Shown: positions 6,242 to 6,567 of the stretch, piece after piece
Layout of the letters: every line of letters starts with the position of its first letter
How positions within the stretch are numbered: position 1 is the first letter of the stretch
NCBI GenBank assembly: GCA_040758475.1
Contig: JBFLVN010000210.1
Location: 1 to 6,567 of the forward strand
DNA length: 6,567 nt
From: JBFLVN01 sp040758475
GTDB taxonomy: Bacteria; JAGRBM01
Direction: 5' to 3'
The notes under the pieces: generated by a model
Told to the model about the DNA's origin: nothing
The model's database searches: none
Seen by the model: only the letters and a program-made list of their open reading frames with translations
Made by a program: the position numbers and the translations under genes

Positions 6242-6496
6242 TTAGTGATGATGCCCGCCGCCACCACCATGGCCGCCACCCCCGCCGTGGCCCCTTCCGC
6301 CGCCATGGCCGCCCCTGGCGCGAGCGCCGCCCGAGACAGGACCGGTTTCCGGAAGATCGCGCTTCAAGTGCCAGAGATCGGAGTAGGTGATCCGCCCCTG
6401 GAGGCTGGAGTAGACGTGGGAGAGGCCCATGCCCGACTTGAACAATTCGGTGGCTTTTTGTTTCACTTCGTCCGTCATCTTCATGGCAGCATCCAT
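6242..6496 (-). CDS. Small unrecognised protein: HTH-like N-terminal half and periodic Gly/His tail
   Basis: I do not recognise this 84-residue protein. Residues 8-48 (MTDEVKQKATELFKSGMG, then a second helix and YSDLWHLKRDL) resemble a short helix-turn-helix of the homeodomain/resolvase type: a helix, a Ser-Gly turn, a second helix, and an aromatic/basic third helix. Residues 56-84 are almost all Gly and His, with His64, His70, His76 and His82 exactly six apart, ending in three His. The synonymous Gly codons differ between repeats. No signal peptide or membrane segment is seen. Start choice is uncertain. ATG 6496 has AAGGA directly abutting it, too close to serve. ATG 6484 (Met5) is 12 nt from that AAGGA. 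ATG 6478 (Met7) is a third option. The gene precedes the pseudouridine synthase by 6 nt in the same frame and is probably cotranscribed. DNA or RNA binding with metal sensing or storage through the tail is conceivable, but this is inference. Confidence 0.7.
   Translation of the reverse strand: MDAAMKMTDEVKQKATELFKSGMGLSHVYSSLQGRITYSDLWHLKRDLPETGPVSGGARARGGHGGGRGHGGGGGHGGGGGHHH
6245..6307 (-). repeat. 18-bp imperfect repeat encoding HGGGxG hexapeptides
   Basis: Three consecutive 18-bp units (6290-6307, 6272-6289, 6254-6271) encode HGGGRG, HGGGGG and HGGGGG, followed by CAT CAT CAC for the final three histidines. The units differ at several synonymous Gly codon positions, so the periodicity is clearer in the protein than in the DNA. 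That argues against a very recent slippage event. Confidence 0.7.
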
Positions 6497-6567
6497 TCCT
6501 TCATCGCGCAGAGCGGAAATCCCTTAGCCCGCCCACCCGGCCCCGGCAACCCGCCCTCAAAGCGGCT

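Noticed and set aside
6245..6330. Gly/His-coding repeats as a CRISPR or other non-coding repeat array
   Set aside because: The units are adjacent without spacers, imperfect in DNA and in phase with codons, so they are a protein repeat.

Overview
The window comes from a GC-rich bacterial chromosome. The coding is dense, intergenic gaps run from overlapping to about 80 nt, and GTG starts are frequent. A glutamate racemase gene implies peptidoglycan. A substrate-binding protein with a lipoprotein-type signal, next to a complete five-part branched-chain amino acid ABC importer, would fit a diderm such as a deltaproteobacterium-like or candidate-phylum lineage. The sequence alone does not fix the phylum. 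There are no tRNA or rRNA genes, no insertion sequences, no CRISPR array and no phage genes.

Layout. (1) Positions 1-826, plus strand: murI (glutamate racemase), missing only its first few codons at the left edge. (2) Positions 832-5451, minus strand, read right to left: livK (binding protein), livH and livM (permeases), livG and livF (ATPases). This is the classic livKHMGF order. (3) Positions 5531-6235, minus strand: an RluA-family RNA pseudouridine synthase without an S4 domain. (4) Positions 6242-6496, minus strand: an unrecognised 84-residue protein with a helix-turn-helix-like N-terminal half and a periodic Gly/His tail. (5) Positions 6497-6567: the edge of the window, with no assignable gene.

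How the genes work together. LivK should capture leucine, isoleucine, valine or a related amino acid outside the inner membrane and deliver it to the LivH-LivM channel, which LivG and LivF drive by ATP hydrolysis. livH-livM-livG-livF are packed with a 3-nt gap and then two 4-nt GTGA stop/start overlaps, so their translation is probably coupled. livK is set apart by 79 nt upstream, containing a weak candidate promoter and a GC hairpin, and by 74 nt downstream. This would allow the binding protein to be made at a different level from the membrane parts. All six complete genes after murI lie on the same strand, so a single long transcript starting right of the window is also possible. murI converges on livF with only 5 nt between the stop codons.

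Most of the window is ordinary conserved housekeeping and transport. The only element without a ready explanation is the small HTH-like/His-Gly protein. It lies in the same reading frame as the pseudouridine synthase, separated by one TAA and two sense codons. I see no convincing evidence of a new multi-gene system.
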